A stretch of 34,587 nt of DNA. Source: Planctomycetota bacterium. GTDB lineage: Bacteria > Planctomycetota > Phycisphaerae > UBA1845. Location of the stretch: the NCBI GenBank assembly GCA_030616775.1, contig JAUWWQ010000048.1:1-34587 (forward strand), read 5' to 3'. The notes below the pieces were generated by a model. That model was not told the origin of the DNA. It made no database searches and worked only from the letters and a program-made list of their open reading frames with translations. Of this stretch, positions 7,207 to 14,717 are shown one piece after another. The position numbers were made by a program, and so were the translations under genes. Every line of letters begins with the position of its first letter. The stretch's first letter is position 1.

Positions 7207-8043
7207 ATGGCCGGAAAACTATTACGGAAACAGCGCGTTTTACAATGTCACACTTATGTCATCGTCGGTCTTTGCCTGATTAGTGGTATTACCCCGACGT
7301 CAGCCTCCGTCGTGGTCGACCTCGAGGATCTCTCACTGGAGCCCAATTCGTTCTACAACGGTTCGGACGGTGCCGGCGGTTTCACCAGCCGCGGGGCGTT
7401 TTTCAACAACACCTTCACCGACTTCGGCGGAGGCTTCGTCGTATGGTCCGGCTGGTCATACTCCAACATGACCGACACCACGACGCCGGGTTTTGGGAAC
7501 CAGTACAGCGCCATTGCCGGCGGCGGAGCTGACGGGTCAGGCAACTACGCTGTTGCGTTTGCAACGGCCCCGGGCGATGCGACCATCACGCTGCCCACCG
7601 CAATGTATGCCCAGTCGGTCTACGTGATCAACACCACCTATGCCTACTTTTCGATGCTCGATGGCGACGCGTTTGGCAAGCGGTTCGGTGGCCCGACCGG
7701 CGACTATCCGGACTATTTTCTCCTCACAATCTCGGGTGTCGATCCGATCGGCAATCCGGTCGGATTCGTGGACTTCTACCTGGCCGACTACCGCTTCGAG
7801 ACTAATTCGCAGGATTACATGATCGACAGTTGGACTGAGGTCGATTTGTCGGCTCTGGAGGGTGCCAATGTCTTGTCATTCGAGCTTACGTCTACGGATG
7901 TGGGCCCTTACGGAATGAACACACCGGCTTACTTCGCCATCGACAATCTTCATCTGGTACCTCAGCCGGCAACGCTGGTATTGGTGGCCGTCGGTACTGT
8001 GGCGGTCTGTCGGCGTACTCTGCGTCGTCACCCACGGAGTTAG
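7207..8043 (+). CDS. DUF4465 domain protein with PEP-CTERM-like tail, B12-regulated
   Basis: A 278-residue exported protein. The ATG at 7207 has a good GGAG ribosome binding site 8 bases upstream, which is better than the in-frame GTG at 7171. Residues 1-34 form a signal peptide. The body has the DUF4465 pattern: LEDLSLEPNSFYNGSDGAGG, FTSRGAFFNN, GGFVVWSGWSYSNMTD, and GFGNQYSAIAGGG. The C-terminus VPQPATLVLVAVGTVAV followed by CRRTLRR is a PEP-CTERM-type anchor, with Gln in place of Glu, that would be processed by an exosortase. DUF4465 proteins recur in Bacteroidetes B12-uptake loci, and I believe the cobalamin-binding BtuH proteins belong to this family. With the riboswitch upstream, a cell-surface cobalamin-binding role is the best inference. 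Confidence 0.83.
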   Translation: MAGKLLRKQRVLQCHTYVIVGLCLISGITPTSASVVVDLEDLSLEPNSFYNGSDGAGGFTSRGAFFNNTFTDFGGGFVVWSGWSYSNMTDTTTPGFGNQYSAIAGGGADGSGNYAVAFATAPGDATITLPTAMYAQSVYVINTTYAYFSMLDGDAFGKRFGGPTGDYPDYFLLTISGVDPIGNPVGFVDFYLADYRFETNSQDYMIDSWTEVDLSALEGANVLSFELTSTDVGPYGMNTPAYFAIDNLHLVPQPATLVLVAVGTVAVCRRTLRRHPRS

Positions 8044-8048
8044 AACCG

Positions 8049-9194
8049 GTGCAACAGGCTCGTGCGTTACGAATAGGTGTACTTGTCGTACTCGTTGGTT
8101 TGCGGGGTCAGCTTCCGGCTGAGACGCCCTTCGCCACGAGAGTGATTGACTATTCACCGGCACCGGGGCAATGGGTAAACGATCCTGACTTCAACGATCC
8201 GACGGCTGCGCTGGGGCGACCGCACGCCGGCGGGTTCGCCAGACCGGATCATTCGTCCCTGGTGAGCCTCGGCGGTTTCGGGGGTTCCGTCACCCTGGCC
8301 TTCGATCACACTGTTCTCGATGATCCGCTCAACCGGTTCGGTATGGATGCCATCGTGTTCAGCAATGCGTTCTGGGTCGGCGGAAATCCCAACCGGCACT
8401 GGGCGGAATGTGCCACAATCGAGATCAGTCTGGATATCAATGAGAACGGTCTAGCCGACGATCCGTGGTATCTGATCCCCGGCTCACACATCGCCGATCC
8501 AGTTGCTCAGTTCGCGGTCGTAACATGGGATGACGATGTCGGCGACGCGACATATCCACCCGACTTGGCGGTGTGGATCCCACCGGACTACGCAGGTACA
8601 TGGACCACACAGGCCTATGAGCTGCCCTATGATCTGTTCGGATCACAGGTGGTGGTCGTCAACCCGAGCGGAGACCCGGATCGCGAAGGCATCTTCGGCT
8701 ATGCGGAGTATTCCCCGACCCTTGTGTTGGGCGACCTGGACGGCGACAACGTTTCCGACAATCCGGACATCGCGCCGGAGGATTTCTACACGATTCCCGA
8801 CAACCCACTGACTGTCGGCATCGCACCGGGCTCGGGAGGTGGAGACGCGTTCGACATCGCCTGGGCAACTGATCCAAGCACGGGTGAATCCGCCGACCTT
8901 CCCGGGTTCGACTTCATTCGGCTCACCACAGCCGTGAACGCCGTGGATGCAGGCAGCGAAATGGGCGAGAAGTCGGCTGAGATCGACGCCGTCGCCGACG
9001 CCGCGCCCGATCCGTTCGGGGATTGCGACAGCGACGATGACATCGACCTGGTCGACATAGCCGGTCTGCAAAAGTGCTTTGCCGCGAGCGAGACGGCCGG
9101 CGTGGAGTGTGATCGTTTCGATTGCGAGCCGGACGGGTACGTTGATCTCCAAGACGCCGCCGCCCTGGTCGATCGGCTTACCGGCCCAAGATGA
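8049..9194 (+). CDS. Dockerin-tailed surface protein of B12 loci
   Basis: A 381-residue secreted protein starting at GTG 8049, with GGAG about 10 bases upstream, only 5 bases after the previous stop. Residues 1-26 form a signal peptide. The core has VIDYSPAPGQWVND, VSLGGFGGSVTLAFDHTV, AIVFSNAFWVGGNPNRHWAE and IEISLDINENGLADDPWYLI. This order of motifs is seen in the cell-surface proteins of Bacteroidetes cobalamin loci. Residues ~320-378 (GDCDSDDDIDLVDIAGLQKC..., DCEPDGYVDLQDAAALVDRL) are two EF-hand-like dockerin type I repeats, common in planctomycete exoproteins and absent, as far as I know, from the Bacteroidetes relatives. It probably works with the DUF4465 protein on the outer surface. 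Its biochemical role is unknown. Confidence 0.78.
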   Translation: MQQARALRIGVLVVLVGLRGQLPAETPFATRVIDYSPAPGQWVNDPDFNDPTAALGRPHAGGFARPDHSSLVSLGGFGGSVTLAFDHTVLDDPLNRFGMDAIVFSNAFWVGGNPNRHWAECATIEISLDINENGLADDPWYLIPGSHIADPVAQFAVVTWDDDVGDATYPPDLAVWIPPDYAGTWTTQAYELPYDLFGSQVVVVNPSGDPDREGIFGYAEYSPTLVLGDLDGDNVSDNPDIAPEDFYTIPDNPLTVGIAPGSGGGDAFDIAWATDPSTGESADLPGFDFIRLTTAVNAVDAGSEMGEKSAEIDAVADAAPDPFGDCDSDDDIDLVDIAGLQKCFAASETAGVECDRFDCEPDGYVDLQDAAALVDRLTGPR

Positions 9195-10024
9195 GATGTT
9201 GGAGTATGACGGCAATGTCCGAACAGGCGCTGCCCCAGACAACACTGGAAAATGACGGTCGCCAGGGACGGGCATTCACGCTCGTCGAGCTGCTCGTCGT
9301 ACTGTCAATCCTGATGTTTCTGCTTGCCGTCTTGTTACCCGGATTGGCGCGGACTCGTCAGCAGGCTCGTTCTGCGGTATGCCGGTCCAACATCCGTCAG
9401 ATCGCCCTGGCTGATGACCTTTATGCCCAGGAATCCGGCGGTGTGTATTGCCCCGGTGCGGCCGATTTTAGGGAGAACCTGCGTCGCTGGCACGGACGGC
9501 GCGATTCGGGCAACGAACCGTTCAACTCGGCAGACGGCCCGCTGGTTGCATATCTCGGCCTCGACGGCGCCATCCGGGCTTGTCCCTCCTTTGAACCCGA
9601 GTTCGTCGGTTTCGAGGCGGGCAACGGCGGCTACGGCTACAACAACGCCTATATCGGTGTGCAAACGGTCGGTTGCGATGTGGATGATGTGATCGTCACC
9701 AGTGATCTGGCCGGTGCATATGCCGATCGCGTGAAACGACCCGGCGAAACCGTCATGTTCACCGACGCGGCCTTTGTAGACGGGCATCTCATCGAGTACA
9801 GCTTCGCCGAGCCGCGCTTTCATCCACAGTTCGGCTCACGTGCCGATCCGAGTATCCACTTCCGCCACCACAAAAGTGCCAACGTCTCCTGGTGCGACGG
9901 ACACGTTTCACCCCAAACGCGTACCTTCACGTGGTCGAGCGGTGTCTATGAGGGCGACCCCGATCGCTGTGACATCGGCTGGTTCGGTCAGGCGGACGAC
10001 AATAGCCTCTTTGACCTATGGTGA
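9191..10024 (+). CDS. H-X9-DG pseudopilin (type II secretion-like), in the B12 operon
   Basis: A 277-residue protein whose ATG overlaps the previous stop (ATGA), so translation is coupled. Near residue 28 it has the prepilin cleavage/methylation motif GRAFTLVELLVVLSIL, a hydrophobic helix, then ARTRQQARSAVCRSNIRQIA. The C-terminus carries HHKSANVSWCDGHV, the H-X9-DG motif of planctomycete prepilin-type proteins. It should be cleaved by a prepilin peptidase and assembled by a type II-like machine encoded elsewhere. Its place behind a cobalamin riboswitch is unusual: such pseudopilins are numerous in this phylum but are not an expected part of B12 uptake. A third GxxxxEL-type start at MSEQALPQ (9215) is possible. 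Confidence 0.85.
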   Translation: MRCWSMTAMSEQALPQTTLENDGRQGRAFTLVELLVVLSILMFLLAVLLPGLARTRQQARSAVCRSNIRQIALADDLYAQESGGVYCPGAADFRENLRRWHGRRDSGNEPFNSADGPLVAYLGLDGAIRACPSFEPEFVGFEAGNGGYGYNNAYIGVQTVGCDVDDVIVTSDLAGAYADRVKRPGETVMFTDAAFVDGHLIEYSFAEPRFHPQFGSRADPSIHFRHHKSANVSWCDGHVSPQTRTFTWSSGVYEGDPDRCDIGWFGQADDNSLFDLW

Positions 10025-10128
10025 CACCGCTTGAACCCCGGGCCAAAGGCGCAAACCAGGGCGAAGCGAACCGGCGCCTGCCATCCCAAGCTCGCGGATG
10101 CTCACCAAGGCCGCGGGTCTTCGCAATC

Positions 10129-11046
10129 TCAAGTTCGCCCGGGGGGATCGACTGCCACCTTTGTGTCACCTTGCGACCGCAGGGACTCGGGTCGTCTGGG
10201 GGCAGTTCGCGGTGGCCGCTCCATCAGGAAGGTAAGGCGCTGAGCATCGTCGGGGCTGACGGTTTGCTCGAGGATGTGTTTCGCGTGGCGCAGGTCGGTC
10301 CGCCGGGTCAGATGGGTCAGCAAGATCTGCGATTCGGGCAGGGCGGCCAGAACCTCGGGCAGCTCGTTAACGTGGATATGTCGCCCGGCCCGGGCTCGTG
10401 TCACGTGCTCGCGGTCGAAGAAGGTGCATTCCAGAACCACGACCCGGCTTTGCTGAACGAAATCGAGCTTCAGCCACCGGCCAAGAGCGGTGTCGCCGAT
10501 ATATGTCAACAGCGGCACCTCCAGACGCTCCTCGATCTCGATGCCCTCGCGCTTCAGGGCCACCAGTTGCGGGCCCGACTTGCCGTGGAACTCCGCCTTG
10601 AGCTTGTGACGTACCTCGATCAGCGTAAAGCCCAGCGATTTACCCGGGTGGGCAACGTCAAAGGGACGGATCAGCAGGTCGCGCCGGATGGGCACATCCT
10701 CGAAGGGCATGACGCCGCGGATGTCTCCCGGTGAGGGGTGTCCCTCGATGTCCGCCCAGACGTCCATCAACTTCTGAATCGACGGTGCCAAAGCCCGATG
10801 CACGATGACCCGCCCCGGCGAATTGCCGACGAACGTCCGCTGGGAGAGGTAGTACGCAATCCCGGCGGCGTGGTCCATGTGCCCGTGGGTCAGGCAGAGG
10901 TTATCGATCGAGATAATCTCGCGCGGTGCCCGGCCAACGTCGAAGCAAACGTTATACTCCGGTGCGGCGAGAACCGTTTCCTCACCGGCCAACGAGAAGC
11001 CCAGAAGGCGAATCCCACCCAGCGTTTTGTCCAGCAATCTGGCCAT
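10129..11046 (-). CDS. MBL-fold hydrolase, ribonuclease Z-like
   Basis: A 305-residue metallo-beta-lactamase fold protein with the metal motif LTHGHMDHAAGIAYYLSQR near residues 52-70 (H-x-H-x-D-H). There is a later Asp in YIGDTALG and a His in ILLTHLTRR, the ligand set of RNase Z enzymes. Known RNase Z removes the 3' trailer of tRNA precursors. The sequence is shorter around the exosite than bona fide RNase Z, so a related hydrolase is also possible. It faces the B12 operon convergently, about 105 bases away. No clear ribosome binding site precedes the ATG; TATAAG lies 11 bases upstream but without a matching -35 box. Confidence 0.8.
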   Translation of the reverse strand: MARLLDKTLGGIRLLGFSLAGEETVLAAPEYNVCFDVGRAPREIISIDNLCLTHGHMDHAAGIAYYLSQRTFVGNSPGRVIVHRALAPSIQKLMDVWADIEGHPSPGDIRGVMPFEDVPIRRDLLIRPFDVAHPGKSLGFTLIEVRHKLKAEFHGKSGPQLVALKREGIEIEERLEVPLLTYIGDTALGRWLKLDFVQQSRVVVLECTFFDREHVTRARAGRHIHVNELPEVLAALPESQILLTHLTRRTDLRHAKHILEQTVSPDDAQRLTFLMERPPRTAPRRPESLRSQGDTKVAVDPPGRT

Positions 11047-11207
11047 GATCTGTTGTTCTTATAAGCAGCCGTCCAGCACGCCCGGGGGCAATTACGGCCC
11101 CGGCCGGCTGAATCGCAGCCTTTGGGGCGGCCGAGCTTCGCCCGGGCCGCGTGGTCCCAGCGGGCGGGCCGCTCGACCCGCGAGTCTACCGTGCTAAGGT
11201 AGGCGAT

Positions 11208-11237
11208 TTGACACCCAACATCTAGGGGTGTTAGGCT
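11208..11237 (+). promoter_or_regulatory. Candidate nrdR promoter with operator-like inverted repeat
   Basis: A perfect TTGACA (11208-11213), an 18-base spacer and TAGGCT (11232-11237) form a plausible sigma-70 promoter. The inverted repeat ACACCC-N9-GGGTGT (11211-11231) fills the spacer, a typical position for a repressor or a MerR-like activator. It does not look like the AT-rich NrdR box. About 90 bases separate it from the nrdR start. Confidence 0.4.
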
Positions 11238-11328
11238 TTGTTTTGGCCCAGATGTCGACGCGATGGTCGGCATAGCCGGCGCGACGCTCAAGTAGCAATG
11301 TTCGGTCTAAAAGCGCGGGTACGCCGAG

Positions 11329-11826
11329 ATGCTCTGTCCGGCCTGCAAGGCAAACAATAACAAAGTCATCGATTCGCGCCTCACCGAGGGCGGAATGGCC
11401 ATCCGCCGCCGCAGGGTTTGCCAGTCCTGCGGCCGGCGGTTCACAACCAAGGAGCGGGTCGAGGAGGAGCTGCGCCTAACGGTCATCAAGGCGAGCGCCC
11501 AGCGCGTTCGCTACAACCGCGATAAGATCCTCAGCGGCGTCGAACGGGCCTGCACCAAGTTGGACATCACCGAGGCCGACCTGCAACAACTGGTCGATCA
11601 CGTCGAGGAGGACCTGTTCAACAACCACGATCGCGAGGTCACCACGGAGCAGATCGGGTACTACGTCAGCCGGCAGTTGCGACAGCTACACCCGGTTGCC
11701 TACGTTCGCTTCATGAGCGTCTATCGCAAGTACGGTACGGTCGACGAGTTTATCGAAGAGATCACCGACGTCCGCGAGCGCGTCGCCCATGAGAGCCCGG
11801 CCCAGCAGTCCCTGTTCGACTCCTGA
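11329..11826 (+). CDS. nrdR: Transcriptional repressor NrdR
   Basis: A 165-residue protein with the full NrdR architecture. The N-terminal zinc ribbon has C3-x2-C6 and C31-x2-C34 (MLCPACKANN, VCQSCGRRFTTKERVEE). An ATP-cone domain follows over residues ~46-138 (LTVIKASAQRVRYNRDKILS, VTTEQIGYYVSRQLRQL, AYVRFMSVYRKYGT). NrdR binds boxes upstream of ribonucleotide reductase genes and responds to the ATP/dATP balance. No nrd gene lies in the window, so it acts on distant targets. The length fits the family (150-170 residues). The gene is monocistronic or followed by the lipoprotein gene, which has its own promoter. Confidence 0.96.
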   Translation: MLCPACKANNNKVIDSRLTEGGMAIRRRRVCQSCGRRFTTKERVEEELRLTVIKASAQRVRYNRDKILSGVERACTKLDITEADLQQLVDHVEEDLFNNHDREVTTEQIGYYVSRQLRQLHPVAYVRFMSVYRKYGTVDEFIEEITDVRERVAHESPAQQSLFDS

Positions 11827-11862
11827 CTGGGCGGCATGGCGCCGTGCCGGGGTCTGCTGATC

Positions 11863-11892
11863 TTGACCCTGAACCTACCGACTGCCTATACT
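11863..11892 (+). promoter_or_regulatory. Strong promoter of the lipoprotein-kinase pair, leaderless type
   Basis: TTGACC (11863-11868), an 18-base spacer and TATACT (11887-11892) match the sigma-70 consensus well. The GTG at 11899 follows after 6 bases, so transcription would begin at the start codon. This argues against the upstream in-frame ATG at 11836, which lies before the promoter. Confidence 0.65.
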
Positions 11893-11898
11893 GAGATC

Positions 11899-12804
11899 GT
11901 GGCACAACTAACGAGACATCACACTGTGTGGGGCCGGCTACTGATCTTGCTCGTCGTCGGATCGCTGCTGGGGGGGTGCGGCAGTCTGTTTCCCCGGCTG
12001 GGGCTTAGCGACCCGGCCCACACAACCCGCGAGGATGTCGACGCACTGACAGGCGCCGATACGGCCTCATCAATACTGCGGGAAGGACCTGCTGCTTCGG
12101 GCCGGGTTCGGGTGATCGAGCTGGTGTTCGATGTGGCACGGATTGATCTGCCGATCGACGGCGTACGGCATTCACGGAAGATTTGGAACCATGTCGACGA
12201 GCTGCGCGTCGATTCCGAGCTGGCAACGCGGCTGGGGCGCAATGGGTTGCGGGTCGGCGCCGGCTCACCGGATGCCTGGCCGGCGATTCGGGCGATTCTC
12301 GAGGCGACCGATGCCCAGGTCCGCCGGGATAAGCTGGTGGCCCAGCGAGGTTTACCGCTGAGAATCAAGCTGGCGTCAATCGACGAAGCGGAGTCGATCT
12401 TCAGCTATGGCCGCGACGGGCGCCTGGTGGGCAAAACGTTCCCTGAGGGCGACAAGCTTTTCGACATCGACTACGCGTTTCACCCCCAGCTCGGCGGCTG
12501 TACTGATCTTAGGATCAGCTTCGAGATACGACAGGACCATGGCGTGATGACCTGGGAGAAGCGGAATGGCATCATCCGGCAGGTGCCGGCCTATGACCAG
12601 TACGTGTTCTCCGATCTGAGCGTCCCGCTGACATTGAACATGGGCGAGTTTCTCGTCGTCGGGTTGGGCGATCAGTCGGACAACCGATATCTAATCGGCA
12701 GCCGCTTCCTGACTTTTGAGCGCTCGGGGAAGCGATACGAAACGTTGCTTTGTGTGACGCCGCGGCCCTACCAGACGCGCGGCGTGAAACGTCGGCCGTC
12801 ATGA
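11899..12804 (+). CDS. Lipoprotein of unknown function
   Basis: I chose the GTG at 11899, giving 301 residues, because the promoter ends six bases upstream and because it leaves a normal signal sequence: basic N-terminus, LLILLVVGSLLGGC with a lipobox, and the lipidated Cys at residue 27. The mature part has no domain I recognise. It begins with VRVIELVFDVARIDLPIDGV and has a central LPLRIKLASIDEAESIFSYG and a C-terminal beta-rich region (GEFLVVGLGDQSDN, YLIGSRFLTFE). Comparable lipoproteins occur in planctomycetes as possible envelope sensors. It overlaps the histidine kinase gene by 4 bases (ATGA), so the two are co-translated; a sensory or signal-input role for the kinase is a reasonable guess but not shown. 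Confidence 0.72.
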   Translation: MAQLTRHHTVWGRLLILLVVGSLLGGCGSLFPRLGLSDPAHTTREDVDALTGADTASSILREGPAASGRVRVIELVFDVARIDLPIDGVRHSRKIWNHVDELRVDSELATRLGRNGLRVGAGSPDAWPAIRAILEATDAQVRRDKLVAQRGLPLRIKLASIDEAESIFSYGRDGRLVGKTFPEGDKLFDIDYAFHPQLGGCTDLRISFEIRQDHGVMTWEKRNGIIRQVPAYDQYVFSDLSVPLTLNMGEFLVVGLGDQSDNRYLIGSRFLTFERSGKRYETLLCVTPRPYQTRGVKRRPS

Positions 12805-13901
12805 AGGCCACACCGACGACAGATATGCCCCCGATAGGCACCGATGCCTACTACCGCCAGCTCTGCGAGCACCTCGGTGTGGCGCTGATTGCGACCGATC
12901 TAGACCTGAATATCCGCGTTTGGAATGCCGCCGCCGCTCGTACGTTCGGGGCGGCTGCGGAACGAATGATCGGAACACCCGTCACCCAGATTCTCCCGCA
13001 GGAGCGCCGGGAAACGGTTGAACGGACGCTGCGCCGCGCGATCGAAACCGGTGAGACGATCCAGTTCGAATTCCAACACCGTGATGCCCAGGGCGAGCGG
13101 CGTGAGCTTGCCGGTACGATCGCTCCGGTGGTGTCCGAATCGGGCGTACGGACCGGTGCATCAGTCTGTATTCGGGATATCACCCGTCGCATTTCGCTAC
13201 AGAGCGATCTGAGTGAGAGTCGCAAGATGGTGGCCCTCGGGGAGATGGCCGGTGCCGTTGCCCATCACTTCAACAACATTCTCGGCGGCATGGTCACGAG
13301 TATCGACTATGCCAACGCCAGCGATAACCCTGCGGTCAAGGGCCGCGTACTTGGTCAGGTGGGAAGAGCACTCCAGCGCGCCACCACGCTGGTAAATGGC
13401 CTGCTGGCGTTTGCCGAGGGCGATCGCCGTGCCGATGACCTGAGCGGTCTGGCGGAAGTCGTCAACAAACTTGCAGAAGAGATCGAAGAGACCATAGAAG
13501 GTCGCAACATTGAGTTTACAGTCAATATGCCCGAGCTGCCCGCCGTACCCGTCGCGCGGGTCCAGGTAACCACGATCCTTCGAAACATCACTCAGAACGC
13601 GATAGAGGCCATGCCCGACGGCGGGTCCCTGTGGATCGACATTTCGGTCGACAGCCAGTCGGTGATCATCCTTATCGGGGACACCGGTTGCGGCCTTGAC
13701 GAGACCGCCAAATCGCGCATCTTTGAACCCTTCTGGACTACCAAGGGTCCACTGGCAGCCGGGACCGGTGGGGGCACGGGACTCGGGCTGGCGATCACGC
13801 ACGGCCTTGTGAACATGATCGGCGGCACGATTTCCGTTACTTCCGAGGTCGGCAAGGGCTCGTGTTTTCGGGTCACCCTGCCGCGACCGGACACACCCTG
13901 A
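12801..13901 (+). CDS. PAS-domain sensor histidine kinase, cytoplasmic
   Basis: A 366-residue soluble kinase starting at the ATG that overlaps the previous stop. A PAS domain spans ~17-130 (LGVALIATDLDLNIRVWNAA...) with a PAC-like end (SVCIRDITRR). The phospho-acceptor box is ALGEMAGAVAHHFNNILGGM with His155, the NtrB/hybrid-type AHxFNN class. The ATPase domain has an N box (NITQNAIEAMPDGG), G1 (DTGCGL), F box (IFEPFWTTK) and G2 (GGGTGLGLAI). There is no membrane segment and no receiver domain, and no response regulator gene lies nearby, so its partner is encoded elsewhere. The lipoprotein upstream is its only operon mate. Confidence 0.92.
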   Translation: MKATPTTDMPPIGTDAYYRQLCEHLGVALIATDLDLNIRVWNAAAARTFGAAAERMIGTPVTQILPQERRETVERTLRRAIETGETIQFEFQHRDAQGERRELAGTIAPVVSESGVRTGASVCIRDITRRISLQSDLSESRKMVALGEMAGAVAHHFNNILGGMVTSIDYANASDNPAVKGRVLGQVGRALQRATTLVNGLLAFAEGDRRADDLSGLAEVVNKLAEEIEETIEGRNIEFTVNMPELPAVPVARVQVTTILRNITQNAIEAMPDGGSLWIDISVDSQSVIILIGDTGCGLDETAKSRIFEPFWTTKGPLAAGTGGGTGLGLAITHGLVNMIGGTISVTSEVGKGSCFRVTLPRPDTP

Positions 13902-14135
13902 ACGCCCCAGCCCGCTTCACCATGAAGATTCGGACCGTGTCCTTCAAAGCTCGCCATTTGGTGCGGGTTGCACCCGTGTTCGGCATCGTAGCCGTAACTG
14001 TGCTACGGCAGGCTTCGTTTTTACCTAGCCAGGATATTGCATCGGTTCTGGGTGCTTTTGGCACGGGAATGGCCTCCCGGTCTTGCATGATAGGGCTTTC
14101 GACGAATCCATCATCCAAGGCAAGGAGGCCTGAAC
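13902..14135. other. Gap between kinase gene and transposase remnant
   Basis: No gene is supported in these 234 bases. From about 14050 the sequence GGCACGGGAATGGCCTCCCG and the following bases look like the left end of the IS1380-type remnant that starts at 14136. Confidence 0.45.
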
Positions 14136-14262
14136 GTGACAGAGTGTATCTCAACTAAGCTCAGCTTTTCCAGTCTTAAGCGGCAAGAAATCGTTGCCAA
14201 TTTCGCCGGCGGGCGGCTGACCTCCGACGGTGGGGCGCTGCTTCTGCGGGAGGTCGACCACC
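14136..14262 (+). pseudogene. IS1380-family transposase, 5' remnant
   Basis: A GTG start with a strong AAGGAGG ribosome binding site opens MTECISTKLSFSSLKRQEIV, then ANFAGGRLTSDGGALLLREV. This is the hallmark N-terminus of IS1380-family DDE transposases. Only about 42 codons remain of the usual ~440. After LLLREVD the frame passes directly into an unrelated IS21 helper sequence, so the element was broken by another insertion or a deletion. Confidence 0.85.
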
Positions 14263-14530
14263 GCCAACCTGGTGACTCGATTGGAAGAGGCCCGGAAGCA
14301 CTAGAGCGATTCTCGAAATCATATGCCGAGCCGCGGGCTTCAGCCCGCGCGGAATCGTATAGCGACAGGACGCTCGCCGTCCCTGACGTACGGTATACGA
14401 AAACGGGATCTGCTCTATCAGCTCGATCGGTTCTTGGCCCAGTTGAACAAGGCCGACCTGCTGATCTGCGACGAACTGGGATACCTGTCCTTCAGCAGCA
14501 CCGGGGCCGAGGTGCGACAATCTGTGTTCA
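14262..14530 (+). pseudogene. IS21-family IstB helper ATPase, remnant
   Basis: The plus strand reads TTANLVTRLEEARKH and then a stop. About 100 bases later it continues LYQLDRFLAQLNKADLLICD and ELGYLSFSSTGAE, the Walker B/DELGY region of IstB. The two parts are adjacent in intact IstB proteins, so the interruption is a later insertion that includes a palindromic element. Walker A and the C-terminus are missing, and no istA gene is present. The piece is dead and fused to the IS1380 remnant. Confidence 0.82.
14325..14352. repeat. Palindromic element inside the IstB remnant
   Basis: GAGCCGCGGGCTTCAGCCCG followed by CGCGG has a 9-bp stem around a 2-3 base loop and is the same family as the copies at 20172 and 29099. 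It splits conserved IstB sequence, so here it is visibly an insertion. Confidence 0.75.
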
Positions 14531-14623
14531 TGCCCAATCGCGTGCGATGGCCCGAGTCCGATAGATTGCGTCAAGGAACCTGAGATCTACTCGCGTGGCC
14601 TTGCACAGCGCCGAATTCGACCC

Positions 14624-14651
14624 TTGACTCGGCGGCGCCCGGTCGTACAGT
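14624..14651 (+). promoter_or_regulatory. Candidate promoter of the zinc-ribbon gene
   Basis: TTGACT (14624-14629), a 16-base spacer and TACAGT (14646-14651) lie 66 bases before the chosen start at 14718. An ATG at 14656 just after the -10 box opens a 26-codon frame that overlaps the start of the gene. Confidence 0.45.
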
Positions 14652-14717
14652 GCTAATGGTGAAGGCAGGTGTCGAAGACCTGACCTATGATTGGCCACGC
14701 TGGGCCGTGGATATCCC

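Noticed and set aside
10018-10734. Plus-strand open frame of 238 codons downstream of the B12 operon
   Set aside because: It is antisense to the RNase Z-like gene, whose HxHxDH motif is clear on the other strand.
11836-11898. ATG at 11836 as the start of the lipoprotein
   Set aside because: It lies upstream of a strong promoter and would put 21 extra residues before the signal sequence.
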